Origin: an uncultured Prevotellaceae bacterium
Lineage (GTDB): Bacteria; Bacteroidota; Bacteroidia; Bacteroidales; Muribaculaceae
NCBI GenBank assembly: GCA_900541935.1
Contig: UQLZ01000002.1
Span: 28,712-92,711, forward strand
Reading direction: 5' to 3'
Length of the DNA: 64,000 bases
The position numbers and the translations under genes are program-made. The notes below the pieces were generated by a model. That model was given only the letters and a program-made list of their open reading frames with translations. It did not search any database and was not told the origin of the DNA. Numbering within the stretch: position 1 is the first letter of the stretch; every line of letters starts with the position of its first letter. This document shows, one piece after another, positions 1-9,341 of this stretch.

Positions 1-2301
1 AAGGATGTTTATGTTACAAAAGGGCAATTTAATGATATAGTCGTTAAACTCGTTCCTACTGGAGTTGCGTTGAAAGAAGTAGTTATCAAGCCTGGAAAGG
101 AGAAGTATTCAAAAAAAAATAACCCAGCAGTTGAGTTTGTTGAGAAACTTATTGCAAGGAAAGAGCAGTCTGACCCCGAAAGACATGATTACTATACATA
201 TAACAAGTATGAAAAGATGACTTTTGCTTTAAATGATTTTTCTGAAAAACAGAAGGAGAAGTGGATATTCAAAAAGTTTAAATTTATTTTTGATTATCTG
301 GATACTTCTGATGTTTCAGGCAAGCCTATTTTGAATGTGTCTGTCAGAGAGAAGTTGTCAAAGCAGTATTATCGTAAGCATCCGCATCGGGTTAAGGAAT
401 ATGTTACAGGTATTAAAAGTGCTGGAATAGACGAAGTTTTTGATGATGAAAGTGTTCAAACTTTTTTGAATGATATTTTACAGGAGGTAGATATTTTTGA
501 AAATAACGTAAACATACTTCAAAATAGGTTTGTCAGTCCTTTATCTCGTATAGGTACAAATTTCTATAAATATTATCTGACCGATACTATTGAGGTTGAC
601 AGTGTCAAATGTATTGAGTTGAGTTTTTCTCCATTTAATAATAGAACATTCGGTTTTCTTGGCAGAATTTATGTTCCGGAAAATGATACGTCAATGTTTG
701 TTAAAAAGGTTAAGTTGAATGTTCCGAAAGCGATTAATTTGAATTTTGTTGAGAATATGCTTATAGAGCAGGATTTCGTTAAGTCTGCTGATGGAACAAG
801 ATTGAAGACAAAGGACGATATGACCGTTGAATTTGAGATTATTCCTTCAACACAGGGTCTTTATGCCCGCAGAACGGTTAATTACGGAGATTTCAGTTTT
901 GAAGAACCTGAGAATCTTAAAATCTTTGATGCTGAAGCGAAAGTTGTTGAAGCCGATGATGCCAGAAAAATGCCTGAAGAATATTGGAAGGAAAATAGGT
1001 TGGCTCCTATAAAGAAAAACGAGAATGCAATTTCTCGGCTAATGGCGCAGTTGCGCGAAGTACCTGCCTTTTATTGGACAGAAAAAGTTGTTAAGGTGCT
1101 TGTCTCTGGATATATACCAACAGGTTCTGATGAAACAAGTAAGTTCGATTTTGGACCAATGAATACAACGATAAGTGGCAATACTCTTGAGGGAGTTAGG
1201 CTTAGGACTGGTGGTATGACTACTGCAAATTTAAGCAAGCGGTTGTTTGCAAAAGGATATGCTGCATACGGATTTAAGGATAAGAAGTTTAAATATGATG
1301 CTGAAATTGAGTATTCGTTCCTTGATAAGAAATATCATTCCAAGGAGTTTCCTGTTCATTCCTTGCGGTTGAGGCATCACTACGATATCTACCAGTTAGG
1401 TCAGCAGTATATGTTCACGAATATGGATAATATTTTTGTTGCTTGGAAGCGTCAGATTAATGATAAGATTATCTATCAAAGGTTAAGTGAGCTAGAGTAT
1501 AAGCGTGAGCATGAGAATGGATGGTCATATAGTGTTAATCTCAATCATCAGATATTAGAGTCTTCTCGGTTTTTGCCTTTTATCGACGGATTTGGTAACT
1601 GGTATAAGGATTATCAGCAGGCGGGGCTGAAATTTACGTTGCGTTTTGCTCCTGGGGAGAAGTTTTATGATGCGCGATTCACACGTATTCCTATAAATTT
1701 GGATGCTCCTGTGTTTGTTTTAAGTCATACATTTAGCCCCAAAGGATTTCTCAACAGCAGAAATACTGTAAACAAAACAGAATTAAGCGTTCAGAAGAGA
1801 TTTTGGTTCTCTGCCTTTGGTTATGCCGATATTGTCTTGAAGGGTGGAAAAGTTTGGAGTAAGGTTTCTTATCCGGATTTGTTGTTGCCTAATGCGAACC
1901 TTTCTTATACTATTCAGCCGGAATCTTATGCGTTGCTGAACGCTATGGAGTTTGTCAATGACCAATATGTTTCATGGGATATTACTTATAATGCCAATGG
2001 TGCGTTGTTTAACAGGATTCCGCTCATAAAATATATGAAGTTGCGAGAAGTTATTCAGTTCAAAGGTTTGTATGGTTCGCTGAGCGACAAGAATAATCCT
2101 GAGTTTAATAATGACTTGTTGCGTTTCCCGATGAATGCTGTCTGCATGCCGATGAAGAAATTGCCGTATATGGAAATGAGTGTTGGTTTGGATAACGTAT
2201 TTAAGATATTGCGTATAGACTATGTTTGGAGATTGACGTATAGAGATACGCCAGGCGTTGATAAAAACGGCGTCAGAATAGCGTTGCACTTTACGTTCTG
2301 A
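1..2301 (+). CDS. DUF5686 family outer-membrane-associated protein, 5' end outside window
   Basis: The reading frame is open from base 1, so the gene begins upstream; the TTG at 70 is internal. The visible start reads as the end of a carboxypeptidase-regulatory-like beta-sandwich followed by the linker L-K-E-V-V-I-K-P-G-K-E-K-Y-S-K-K-N-N-P-A-V, which is typical of Bacteroidetes DUF5686 proteins. The remaining 740 residues are rich in alternating aromatic strands and end in F-T-F, as expected of an outer-membrane beta-barrel. The exact function is unknown; the family is common in Bacteroidetes and is often annotated as a carboxypeptidase-like or TonB-receptor-related protein. It is convergent with the NERD gene, only 10 bases away. 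Sure of the family, not of the role. Confidence 0.85.
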   Translation, partial: KDVYVTKGQFNDIVVKLVPTGVALKEVVIKPGKEKYSKKNNPAVEFVEKLIARKEQSDPERHDYYTYNKYEKMTFALNDFSEKQKEKWIFKKFKFIFDYLDTSDVSGKPILNVSVREKLSKQYYRKHPHRVKEYVTGIKSAGIDEVFDDESVQTFLNDILQEVDIFENNVNILQNRFVSPLSRIGTNFYKYYLTDTIEVDSVKCIELSFSPFNNRTFGFLGRIYVPENDTSMFVKKVKLNVPKAINLNFVENMLIEQDFVKSADGTRLKTKDDMTVEFEIIPSTQGLYARRTVNYGDFSFEEPENLKIFDAEAKVVEADDARKMPEEYWKENRLAPIKKNENAISRLMAQLREVPAFYWTEKVVKVLVSGYIPTGSDETSKFDFGPMNTTISGNTLEGVRLRTGGMTTANLSKRLFAKGYAAYGFKDKKFKYDAEIEYSFLDKKYHSKEFPVHSLRLRHHYDIYQLGQQYMFTNMDNIFVAWKRQINDKIIYQRLSELEYKREHENGWSYSVNLNHQILESSRFLPFIDGFGNWYKDYQQAGLKFTLRFAPGEKFYDARFTRIPINLDAPVFVLSHTFSPKGFLNSRNTVNKTELSVQKRFWFSAFGYADIVLKGGKVWSKVSYPDLLLPNANLSYTIQPESYALLNAMEFVNDQYVSWDITYNANGALFNRIPLIKYMKLREVIQFKGLYGSLSDKNNPEFNNDLLRFPMNAVCMPMKKLPYMEMSVGLDNVFKILRIDYVWRLTYRDTPGVDKNGVRIALHFTF

Positions 2302-2311
2302 CAAGTTGTTG

Positions 2312-3064
2312 CTAAAATCTGCGATTAAAAGGATTGCGTAAACGGAAGTTTTGGTAAAAGATTTTGTATGAAGATTGTGGCATGCCATTTGAGTAGTAGC
2401 GTGCAGAATTTATTTGAGAGTGAACAATAGAAGGGTTATTGCCGTTGTTTACTGCGTTGGTCATTTTATTCATAATTTCGTATTTGTTTCCATATTCTGC
2501 TTGTGGTTGTCGTAGAATATGGGAAACTACGCTTTCTATCATATTTGGATATATAATATATGTTTTGTCAGAATTGTAATGTATCTTTTTAAGTTCACAG
2601 TTTCCGTAGAATACAATTACAGAGAAAATAGGAATATTAGGGTTCTCTTTAAGGCAAGATTGTATTGCGTTTATATGTCCTGAATTTTGCATTATAGGAT
2701 TGTAAAAACGGTGTTTTTCTTTACCGTAGGATAATACTTGTGTCCAATATTTTTGATTTTCGTTACCAAAAATCCAGCCTGAAAAGTCTTTTATTTCAAA
2801 GATAATTAAACCAGATCTTGTTGCAACAGCTAAGTCTATTTGTGTATATTCTCCGTTAGGTTTAGCGATATATAAATCATGAAAAATAGATCGAGGGTCT
2901 ATTCCTGCCTTGATTATTTTGTAAATAGCCTTGCGTTCAGAGCTTTCTCCTCTTTGTATGGTTGTAACTTGTGTTATTTGTTTGTATTCATCTATTTTTA
3001 AGTATGTAAAATAGGCAAGACATGCTACGATACATGTTAAAAGGATTATAGTAAAGGCTATCAT
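2312..3064 (-). CDS. Membrane-anchored NERD-domain (nuclease-related) protein
   Basis: 250 residues. An N-terminal transmembrane segment (about 3-22) is followed by a NERD domain (about 36-145). The nuclease-like core motifs are visible: G-E-Y-T-Q-I-D-L-A near residue 75 and I-F-E-I-K-D near 90, which supply the acidic and lysine residues of the restriction-endonuclease-like fold. The C-terminal 60 residues are Asn/Tyr/Arg rich and unstructured. NERD proteins are presumed nucleases or nucleic-acid processing factors, but biochemical roles are poorly defined. It lies downstream of nqrF, separated by a hairpin, so it is probably its own unit or receives weak read-through. Confidence 0.8.
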   Translation of the reverse strand: MIAFTIILLTCIVACLAYFTYLKIDEYKQITQVTTIQRGESSERKAIYKIIKAGIDPRSIFHDLYIAKPNGEYTQIDLAVATRSGLIIFEIKDFSGWIFGNENQKYWTQVLSYGKEKHRFYNPIMQNSGHINAIQSCLKENPNIPIFSVIVFYGNCELKKIHYNSDKTYIIYPNMIESVVSHILRQPQAEYGNKYEIMNKMTNAVNNGNNPSIVHSQINSARYYSNGMPQSSYKIFYQNFRLRNPFNRRF

Positions 3065-3096
3065 ATTGGAGAGTTTAAAAGGTATTTAAATTTAAA

Positions 3097-3131
3097 GAGG
3101 CTGAATCTTCACTTATAAAAGATTCAGCCTC
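3097..3131 (-). terminator. Hairpin terminator after nqrF
   Basis: A perfect 13-bp inverted repeat (3097-3109 and 3119-3131) with a 9-base loop lies 26 bases past the nqrF stop. On the minus strand it is followed by an A/T-rich but broken T tract, so it is probably a moderate intrinsic terminator separating nqr from the NERD gene. Confidence 0.65.
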
Positions 3132-3157
3132 GCATTGTTTCTTTTCAAGAATTAAAA

Positions 3158-4444
3158 TTATCCTCCGAAATTGTCGTACATGATACTTTCTGGTTCAACG
3201 CCGAGGCTGTCGAGCATTTTGACTACGGCAGCACTCATCGGGCCAGGACCGCACATATAATATTCAATATCTTCCGGTGCTTCGTGGTTCTTAAGATATG
3301 TTTCATACATAACCTGGTGGATGAATCCTGGTGTGTATTTAACCCCTGCTGCATCAGCGGCTGGGTCTGGACTGTCAAGCGCCAAGTGGAATGAGAAGTT
3401 CGGGAAGTCCTTTTCTATCTGCAAGAAATCTTCAAGATAGAACACTTCGTTTAACGCACGCGCTCCGTAGAAGTATGACATCTTTCTGTCTGTAGTCTTG
3501 AGAGTCTTTGTCATGTGCATGATTTGAGCTCTTAGAGGAGCCATGCCAGCACCGCCACCTACCCAAATCATTTCTTTCTTTGAATCGAAAATAGGGTGGA
3601 AGTCTCCGTAAGGACCGCTCATAATAACTTTATCTCCAGGTTTTAGCGTAAAGATATATGAAGAAGCGATACCTGGCATAACGTCTTGGAAACCGACTTG
3701 TGGCTTCGGTTTGAATGGAGGCGTTGCAATTCTGACAGTCAGCATAATGCGGTCGCCTTCAGCCGGATAGTTGGCCATTGAGTAAGCGCGGATAGTCTCT
3801 TCGTCGTTTTTGCATTTAAGACCGAACAGACCAAATTTTTCCCATGCAGGCAGGTAGGCGTCACCGATAAGAGATTTATCGATATCCTTATCATAGTCCA
3901 TTTCGTATTTAGGAATTTTGATTTGAGCGTAGGAGCCAGGGATGAAGTCCATGTGCTCACCTTTAGGAAGGGCAACAATAAATTCTTTAATGAATGTTGC
4001 AACGTTTTTGTTTGAAATAACTTCGCATTCCCATTCCTTAACGCCGAGAACAGATTCAGGAACGGCAATTTTCATATCGTTTTTAACCTTAACTTGGCAG
4101 CCCAAGTGCCAGCCGTTAAGCATTTCTTTTCTTGTCAAGTGTACCTTTTCTGTAGGTAGAGCATCACCTCCGCCTTCAACTATTCTCACACGGCATTGAC
4201 CGCAACTGCCACCGCCGCCACATGCTGAAGGAAGGAAAATCTTCTCATTAGCAAGAGTGTTTAGCAGGTTTCCCCCAGAAGGCACGTTTAGTTCGTCTTT
4301 ATCGTTGATAGTAATCTTGACATTGCCTGAGGGAACAAGATATTTCTTTGCTATAAGCAAGACGATGACAAGAATCATGGCAAGCACGAAGAATAGCAGC
4401 GTGCCCACCAGAATAGTCATATTTGATATTGTTAGTAAAGCCAT
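3158..4444 (-). CDS. nqrF: Na+-translocating NADH:quinone reductase subunit F (NADH-oxidising, 2Fe-2S/FAD)
   Basis: 428 residues, normal length. An N-terminal membrane helix (about 9-31) anchors a 2Fe-2S ferredoxin domain with C-G-G-G-G-S-C-G-Q-C near residue 75 and a fourth Cys in L-G-C-Q-V near 115. A ferredoxin-reductase-type FAD domain (R-A-Y-S-M-A-N-Y) and an NADH-binding domain (W-V-G-G-G-A-G-M-A-P-L) follow. It takes hydride from NADH and passes electrons to the membrane subunits. Last gene of the nqrABCDEF operon, 6 bases after nqrE. Confidence 0.97.
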   Translation of the reverse strand: MALLTISNMTILVGTLLFFVLAMILVIVLLIAKKYLVPSGNVKITINDKDELNVPSGGNLLNTLANEKIFLPSACGGGGSCGQCRVRIVEGGGDALPTEKVHLTRKEMLNGWHLGCQVKVKNDMKIAVPESVLGVKEWECEVISNKNVATFIKEFIVALPKGEHMDFIPGSYAQIKIPKYEMDYDKDIDKSLIGDAYLPAWEKFGLFGLKCKNDEETIRAYSMANYPAEGDRIMLTVRIATPPFKPKPQVGFQDVMPGIASSYIFTLKPGDKVIMSGPYGDFHPIFDSKKEMIWVGGGAGMAPLRAQIMHMTKTLKTTDRKMSYFYGARALNEVFYLEDFLQIEKDFPNFSFHLALDSPDPAADAAGVKYTPGFIHQVMYETYLKNHEAPEDIEYYMCGPGPMSAAVVKMLDSLGVEPESIMYDNFGG

Positions 4445-4450
4445 AACTTT

Positions 4451-5065
4451 TTAGATTTTAATACCGAGGAAACTCATAAACGCGATTCCCATAAGACCTG
4501 TGATGATAAAAGTGATGCCAATTCCGCGTAGTGGTTTCGGAACGTTTGAGTATGCCAGTCTTTCACGGATTGCAGCGAGGCATACAATTGCGAGAAGCCA
4601 ACCTATACCAGAGCCGGCACCGTAAACAACGGCTGTCCCAACAGAACCGAGGTCACGTTGCTGCATGAAAAGCGAGCACCCGAGGATAGCACAGTTAACG
4701 GCAATTAGCGGTAGGAATATCCCGAGAGAGGCGTAAAGGCTAGGTGAAAACTTTTCTACTGCCATTTCAACAAGTTGTGTTGCTGAAGCAATTACTGCAA
4801 TAAACAGAATCAAACTCAAGAAACTCAAGTCTATTTCACCAAATTCAGGACCTAACCATGCTAATGCTCCCGGTTTGAGGAAATAAGTCTCAAGCAGGTA
4901 GTCGATAGGCAAGGTTATAATTAGCATAAATGTAACGGCAACGCCCAAGCCTAATGCCGTCTTGACATTTTTAGAAACGGCGAGGTATGAACACATTCCA
5001 AGGAAATATGCAAATACCATGTTGTCGATAAAAATCGAGCGTACAAATAAATTTAAACTTTCCAT
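4451..5065 (-). CDS. nqrE: NQR subunit E (membrane)
   Basis: 204 residues with six predicted membrane helices, of the NqrE/RnfA family. It shares with NqrD the short half-helices that coordinate the intramembrane iron centre; a Cys in the first helix (A-Y-F-L-G-M-C-S-Y) and one in N-C-A-I-L-G-C are visible. It lies 12 bases downstream of nqrD. Confidence 0.96.
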   Translation of the reverse strand: MESLNLFVRSIFIDNMVFAYFLGMCSYLAVSKNVKTALGLGVAVTFMLIITLPIDYLLETYFLKPGALAWLGPEFGEIDLSFLSLILFIAVIASATQLVEMAVEKFSPSLYASLGIFLPLIAVNCAILGCSLFMQQRDLGSVGTAVVYGAGSGIGWLLAIVCLAAIRERLAYSNVPKPLRGIGITFIITGLMGIAFMSFLGIKI

Positions 5066-5077
5066 AATTCCTTAGTG

Positions 5078-5704
5078 TTAGTTCTTTTCTTGTAAATCCT
5101 TGTTTTTTGCCCTGTGTGCCCAGATAATGCAAGCAGCGGTTATAAGAGCCATAGGAGGCAGAATCATCAAACCGTTATTCTCGTATCCGGCATCGTAAAA
5201 TGCTTGTGGGATAATTTGGTAACCGAGCAGTGTCCCAGAGCCGAATAGTTCGCGGATAGTTGCAATTATGACAAGGATAATGGAGTAACCTATACCATTG
5301 CCAATTCCGTCAAGAAATGATGGCCAAGGCTTGTTTGCAAGGGCAAATGCTTCAAGGCGACCCATCAGAATACAGTTTGTAATAATCAGTCCGATAAACA
5401 CCGATAACTGTTTGCTAACTTCATAGTTGTAAGCCTTTAGAACTTGGTCAACGATAATAACCAATGCGGCAACAACAACGAGTTGCACAATGATACGGAT
5501 GCTGTTTGGAATAGTGTTTCTAATTAAAGAAATAATTACGTTCGAGAAAGCAAGAACGGCAGTAACAGAGATTCCCATTACTAAAGCCGGTTCAAGTTTT
5601 GCTGTAACCGCCAAGGCAGAGCAAATACCTAATATCTGAACGATTACAGGATTGTTCTTTGATAGAGGGTTGAACAAAACCGTTTTATCTTTTTTACTAA
5701 GCAT
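5078..5704 (-). CDS. nqrD: NQR subunit D (membrane)
   Basis: 208 residues, six membrane helices, NqrD/RnfE family. The Q-I-L-G-I-C-S-A-L-A and T-N-C-I-L-M-G-R motifs carry the conserved cysteines of the NqrD/E iron site. Pairs with NqrE as the inverted-topology membrane pair. Five bases separate it from nqrC. Confidence 0.96.
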   Translation of the reverse strand: MLSKKDKTVLFNPLSKNNPVIVQILGICSALAVTAKLEPALVMGISVTAVLAFSNVIISLIRNTIPNSIRIIVQLVVVAALVIIVDQVLKAYNYEVSKQLSVFIGLIITNCILMGRLEAFALANKPWPSFLDGIGNGIGYSIILVIIATIRELFGSGTLLGYQIIPQAFYDAGYENNGLMILPPMALITAACIIWAHRAKNKDLQEKN

Positions 5705-5709
5705 TGGTC

Positions 5710-6417
5710 TTAATTTTTAGAGGTTTGCAAATTTTTTAAGAAAGTGTCATAACTTGACAAGCAAGACTTCAACATTGATTGAACGCCCTGGCTTGTAATC
5801 GTTCCGCCTGTTATAGCATCAACATAATCTTCGCCCGCCAGTGGCTTCTGACCCTTTTTAAGGACTGATACAGATTTGAACTCGTTCTCTTTATATAAAT
5901 GCTTGTCCCTAAATTGGTCAGAGAAATCAGTTTTGGCTATTTCTGCACCCAATCCGGGAGTTTCACCCTGGTGTGAGAAAAATGCCCCATAAATTGTGCT
6001 ACCGTCGCTGTTTACAGAAACGTATCCCCAAATAGGTCCCCATAAACCGGCACCATAAATTGGTAGGATATATTTTGTTTCTCCGTCTATAGAGCATACA
6101 AAAACAGGAAGTTGGCGTTCTTCTGCCGGCTTCTTAACTTCTCCAGCAATATTTACTGCAAAGGCATCGCCTTTTGACTTTTCTCCTTTTGAGTTTATTA
6201 TATAAGAATCAGTGATGTATTTGTCGTAAAGTTCAATAGCATTTTCCTTGTTTGAGGTTATGCGGATTGAGTTTAGCATTTGCTGCATCTTGTCGATTCT
6301 GATATTTTCTTGCTGTTGAGGTTTCAATGCGAGAGAAACCCATGCTAAAACTGCTCCAACAATACATACAAGTACTGCTATATATATTAATGTATATGTA
6401 TTTCCTTGTTTGTTCAT
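5710..6417 (-). CDS. nqrC: NQR subunit C (covalent FMN)
   Basis: 235 residues: one N-terminal membrane helix (about 8-30) and a periplasmic FMN-binding domain. The FMN-threonine motif is visible as D-A-I-T-G-G-T-I-T-S near residue 205. A conserved G-L-W-G-P-I-W-G-Y segment lies near 125-135. It passes electrons between FMN and riboflavin sites during Na+ export. Three bases after nqrB. Confidence 0.96.
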   Translation of the reverse strand: MNKQGNTYTLIYIAVLVCIVGAVLAWVSLALKPQQQENIRIDKMQQMLNSIRITSNKENAIELYDKYITDSYIINSKGEKSKGDAFAVNIAGEVKKPAEERQLPVFVCSIDGETKYILPIYGAGLWGPIWGYVSVNSDGSTIYGAFFSHQGETPGLGAEIAKTDFSDQFRDKHLYKENEFKSVSVLKKGQKPLAGEDYVDAITGGTITSQGVQSMLKSCLSSYDTFLKNLQTSKN

Positions 6418-6420
6418 AAT

Positions 6421-7623
6421 TTATGAGTTTTTAGTTCGTCGCATTCTGCGACGAACGTTTGTTTCGATAACACAGTAATCAATAAGAGGAGCAAAAGCGT
6501 TCATGAGAAGAACTGCCAGCATGGCTCCTTCCGGATATCCGCTATTGTAAACGCGGATAAGGATAGCAAGAACTCCAACCAAGAAACCGTATATATACTT
6601 ACCAGTATTGGTATGTGCTGCTGTTACTGGGTCTGTTGCCATGAAAACTGCCGCAAAAGCAAATCCACCTAAGCAAATATGTTGCAGCGGGTCAAGACCA
6701 GAACCTGGAAATGTTGCGCTTGGGAACATGTTGGTAATCCATGCCATGACAAGTCCTCCAGCAAATACCGAAAACATTACTCGCCAGTTTGCTACGCCTG
6801 TAACAAGAAGTATAAGGCCTCCAACTAAGATGAATAGGGTAGAGGTTTCACCGATAGAGCCAGGAATTAAACCTAAAAATGCATCCCATATAGATATAGG
6901 ATCCCCAATTATATTAGTCAATTCAAAATTTCCAGAAGATGTTGCAATCTGTCCAAGAGGAGTTGCTCCAGAAAAACCGTCAACAACTTTTCCTGCTCCA
7001 AGTCCGAAGATGGAGTCTTGTGCAATGAAGACGCTGTCGCCAGACATCTTTGACGGATATGCAAAGAAGAGGAATGCTCTGGTTGATAATGCAACGTTGA
7101 AGATATTCATGCCTGTACCTCCGAAAACCTCCTTAACAAAAATCACAGAGAAAGCAGTTGCAACGGCTATCATCCAGATTGGGGTTTCAACAGGGCAAAT
7201 CATAGGAATCAGAATTCCTGACACAAGAAAACCTTCCTGAATTTCATGTCCTTTTATTTGTGCTGCGGCAAACTCAATGCCGAGACCAACAACGTATGCT
7301 GTTATAATTTTGGGCAAAACTGCAAGAAAGCCATATAAGAATGATTCGAGCATTGGTGGCGTTACCCCTATTGAAAGGTATCGCTGGTAGCCAACGTTGT
7401 ACATTCCGAAAATCAAAGCAGGTAGCAATGCGAGAACAACGATAATCATTGTTCGTTTTGAGTCGTTGCTATCGTGAATGTGAACACCCGACTGAGATGT
7501 TGTGTCTGGGGTAAATAAAAATGACGCAAAGCCGTCATAAACCGATTTGAAGGATGATAGTTTCCCTCCCGGTTCAAATAATGGCTTTAAATTGTCTATC
7601 TGTTTTTTTAGTTTTAGTTTCAC
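6421..7623 (-). CDS. nqrB: NQR subunit B (membrane, covalent FMN, quinone site)
   Basis: 400 residues, about ten membrane helices, NqrB/RnfD family. The FMN attachment motif S-G-A-T is present (G-F-S-G-A-T-P-L-G). The N-terminal 55-residue cytoplasmic extension typical of NqrB (absent from RnfD) is present. This subunit carries the Na+ path and the ubiquinone/menaquinone site. Confidence 0.97.
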   Translation of the reverse strand: MKLKLKKQIDNLKPLFEPGGKLSSFKSVYDGFASFLFTPDTTSQSGVHIHDSNDSKRTMIIVVLALLPALIFGMYNVGYQRYLSIGVTPPMLESFLYGFLAVLPKIITAYVVGLGIEFAAAQIKGHEIQEGFLVSGILIPMICPVETPIWMIAVATAFSVIFVKEVFGGTGMNIFNVALSTRAFLFFAYPSKMSGDSVFIAQDSIFGLGAGKVVDGFSGATPLGQIATSSGNFELTNIIGDPISIWDAFLGLIPGSIGETSTLFILVGGLILLVTGVANWRVMFSVFAGGLVMAWITNMFPSATFPGSGLDPLQHICLGGFAFAAVFMATDPVTAAHTNTGKYIYGFLVGVLAILIRVYNSGYPEGAMLAVLLMNAFAPLIDYCVIETNVRRRMRRTKNS

Positions 7624-7635
7624 GAGTAAAAGTTT

Positions 7636-8967
7636 TTAATTCATTTCCTTTCGTAAATAATCCAATCCTTCTCTAACAATTTTCTGAAGTTCCAGTTTGG
7701 AAGTGTCGATAAATTCGCAAAGGGCAAAATCTTCTGGTGCAACTTCATAAATTCCAAGTTGCTCCATTTTTTCAATGTCACGAGCAAGAATCGCTTTAAT
7801 CAGAAATTCCGCGTATATATCCATAGGAAAAACGCTGTCATACTCGCCAGCCATGATGATTGCTCGCTCTCCTCCATTTATCTTTGCGTCAAAGTGGAAA
7901 CGCTTTTCGTTGCCTTGTAGCCATGAGAAGAAACATCTGCTGAAACTGTATTTCTTAGTGCTCAGTGAAGCCCATCCCATAAATTCAGCAGGGTTGCTGT
8001 CTTCTGGAATTGCTGTAATTTGCCTGAAAGGATAGTGTAGAAAAGAGTCATTGCTTACCTTTATGCCGGTAAGTACATTACCGGAGATTATTCTGGCGTT
8101 TTCACAGTCTGTCAAATTCCCTTTTGTAAAGTCTGAAATCTTTTGTCCTTCTATTGCTGAAAGGATTTGAGGCTTGCTGATGCTTTCGCCAGTTACTGCA
8201 ACAGTGCAAGAGAAATCGAGTTTGCCTGTATTGAAAAGATGTCCGATTTTAGTAACAGTGTCTCCGGAAAGGCACCAAACTGTTTCGCCTTTATTAACGG
8301 GGGAAATTTTTTCTATCTGGATACTTAAATTACCAGCAGGGTGTGGACCACTTATTATATGGGTCGTTGAAAAATTGGTTTCAATCACATTTTCTTGTCG
8401 GCAGGATATGTGAACCGTGCCGTTTGTAAGTTTTGACAATATTTCAACACCTTTTATGAAATTCTTATTGTTATGGCAAATATCAGCAGTAGCCAATGGG
8501 GCAGAGTCAAAAGCAGTGATAAAAATATCGCGAGGCTCTTTCCCGCTTTCTGGAATAATGTCGTATGGTCTTTGTCTCATTCTTGTCCATAGACCAGACT
8601 GTTTTAATAGTTTGATGATAGCATCTTTTGCTAATTCATGAGTTTTAAAAGAAAGAGGCTCATTGCTGCCTTGTGCAGTGATTTCGATTCGCTCAATTTT
8701 ACGACGTTCACCTCGCACTACACGTGCTATTTTTCCGCATATAGGGGAAACGATGGCTATGTCGTTGTCGGATTTATCGAAAAGAATAGTTTCTCCTGCT
8801 TTGACCAAGTCACCTTCTTTCTTAGCCAATTTTGGAGTAAATCCTGGATAATCGCTTGGGTAAACGGCAAATGCAGGTGAAGGATTTACGATATTGGCTA
8901 TGTCGCTGGTGGCTTCGCCTATGAGTTTTAGGTCGAGTCCTTTCTTGATTTTTATCAAGTGTGACAT
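7636..8967 (-). CDS. nqrA: NQR subunit A (soluble)
   Basis: 443 residues without membrane segments; starts M-S-H-L-I-K-I-K-K-G-L-D-L as usual for NqrA. It is the promoter-proximal gene of nqrABCDEF, and the whole operon has intergenic gaps of 3-12 bases. NqrA is the cytoplasmic subunit of the Na+ pump, related to the RnfC fold but lacking its iron-sulfur part. A TAATTTTG box on the minus strand at 9014-9021 is a possible -7 element with a poorly spaced upstream partner. Confidence 0.95.
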   Translation of the reverse strand: MSHLIKIKKGLDLKLIGEATSDIANIVNPSPAFAVYPSDYPGFTPKLAKKEGDLVKAGETILFDKSDNDIAIVSPICGKIARVVRGERRKIERIEITAQGSNEPLSFKTHELAKDAIIKLLKQSGLWTRMRQRPYDIIPESGKEPRDIFITAFDSAPLATADICHNNKNFIKGVEILSKLTNGTVHISCRQENVIETNFSTTHIISGPHPAGNLSIQIEKISPVNKGETVWCLSGDTVTKIGHLFNTGKLDFSCTVAVTGESISKPQILSAIEGQKISDFTKGNLTDCENARIISGNVLTGIKVSNDSFLHYPFRQITAIPEDSNPAEFMGWASLSTKKYSFSRCFFSWLQGNEKRFHFDAKINGGERAIIMAGEYDSVFPMDIYAEFLIKAILARDIEKMEQLGIYEVAPEDFALCEFIDTSKLELQKIVREGLDYLRKEMN

Positions 8968-9135
8968 GTCTAATTATATTTTAACCTATAAATGATATAA
9001 ATAGTTTATTCGCCAAAATTAGTAAAAAATCCCCAACAAATGCACCCTTTGCAGTAAAAGTTTTTTATAAAGGAAAAGAGAATGTAAATAAAATCAAAAT
9101 TAGGTAGAAAAACGACAAAAAATTAGTTGATATTA

Positions 9136-9166
9136 TTGGATAATTAAAATAAATATGATATTTTTG
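9136..9166 (+). promoter_or_regulatory. Bacteroidetes-type promoter for exbB-tonB operon
   Basis: TTG at 9136-9138, a 20-base spacer and TATTTTTG at 9159-9166 match the TTTG-N19/21-TAnnTTTG consensus of the Bacteroidetes primary sigma factor. The predicted start lies near 9170, giving a leader of about 170 bases. Confidence 0.55.
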
Positions 9167-9194
9167 CCCCTAATTTAAGAGCGGGTGCACCTTT

Positions 9195-9296
9195 ATGCGT
9201 CTTGAAAACGACAGTTGTTGCAAAAGAATGCTAAAAAGCGGACCTATGCATACAAAAATAAATGTGTTCTGCGTTATATTGAGAAGAAAAAACTAA
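9195..9296 (+). other. 33-codon open frame in the exbB leader
   Basis: An ATG at 9195 opens 33 codons ending at TAA 9294-9296, downstream of the predicted promoter and 45 bases before exbB. The peptide is basic (ends L-R-R-K-N) and has three cysteines. No clear ribosome binding site. It could be a leader peptide or chance. Confidence 0.25.
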
Positions 9297-9341
9297 AACT
9301 TATTTATTAACTAATTATTTATTAAAAAATCAAATTTAATT

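Larger units (their letters stand above)
8968..9341. other. Divergent promoter region between nqrA and exbB
   Basis: 374 bases without a main gene. It holds a weak minus-strand -7 candidate for nqrA (9014-9021), a good plus-strand promoter for exbB (9136-9166), and a long exbB leader of about 170 bases that includes a 33-codon open frame (9195-9296). No riboswitch class was recognised. Confidence 0.6.

Noticed and set aside
827..1012. Short open frames inside the DUF5686, nqr, exb, tonB, glp and mmd genes on either strand
   Set aside because: They have no start context or family motif and lie within well-supported genes; they are shadow frames.
6608..7240. 210-codon plus-strand frame opposite nqrB
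   Set aside because: Shadow frame; no motif.
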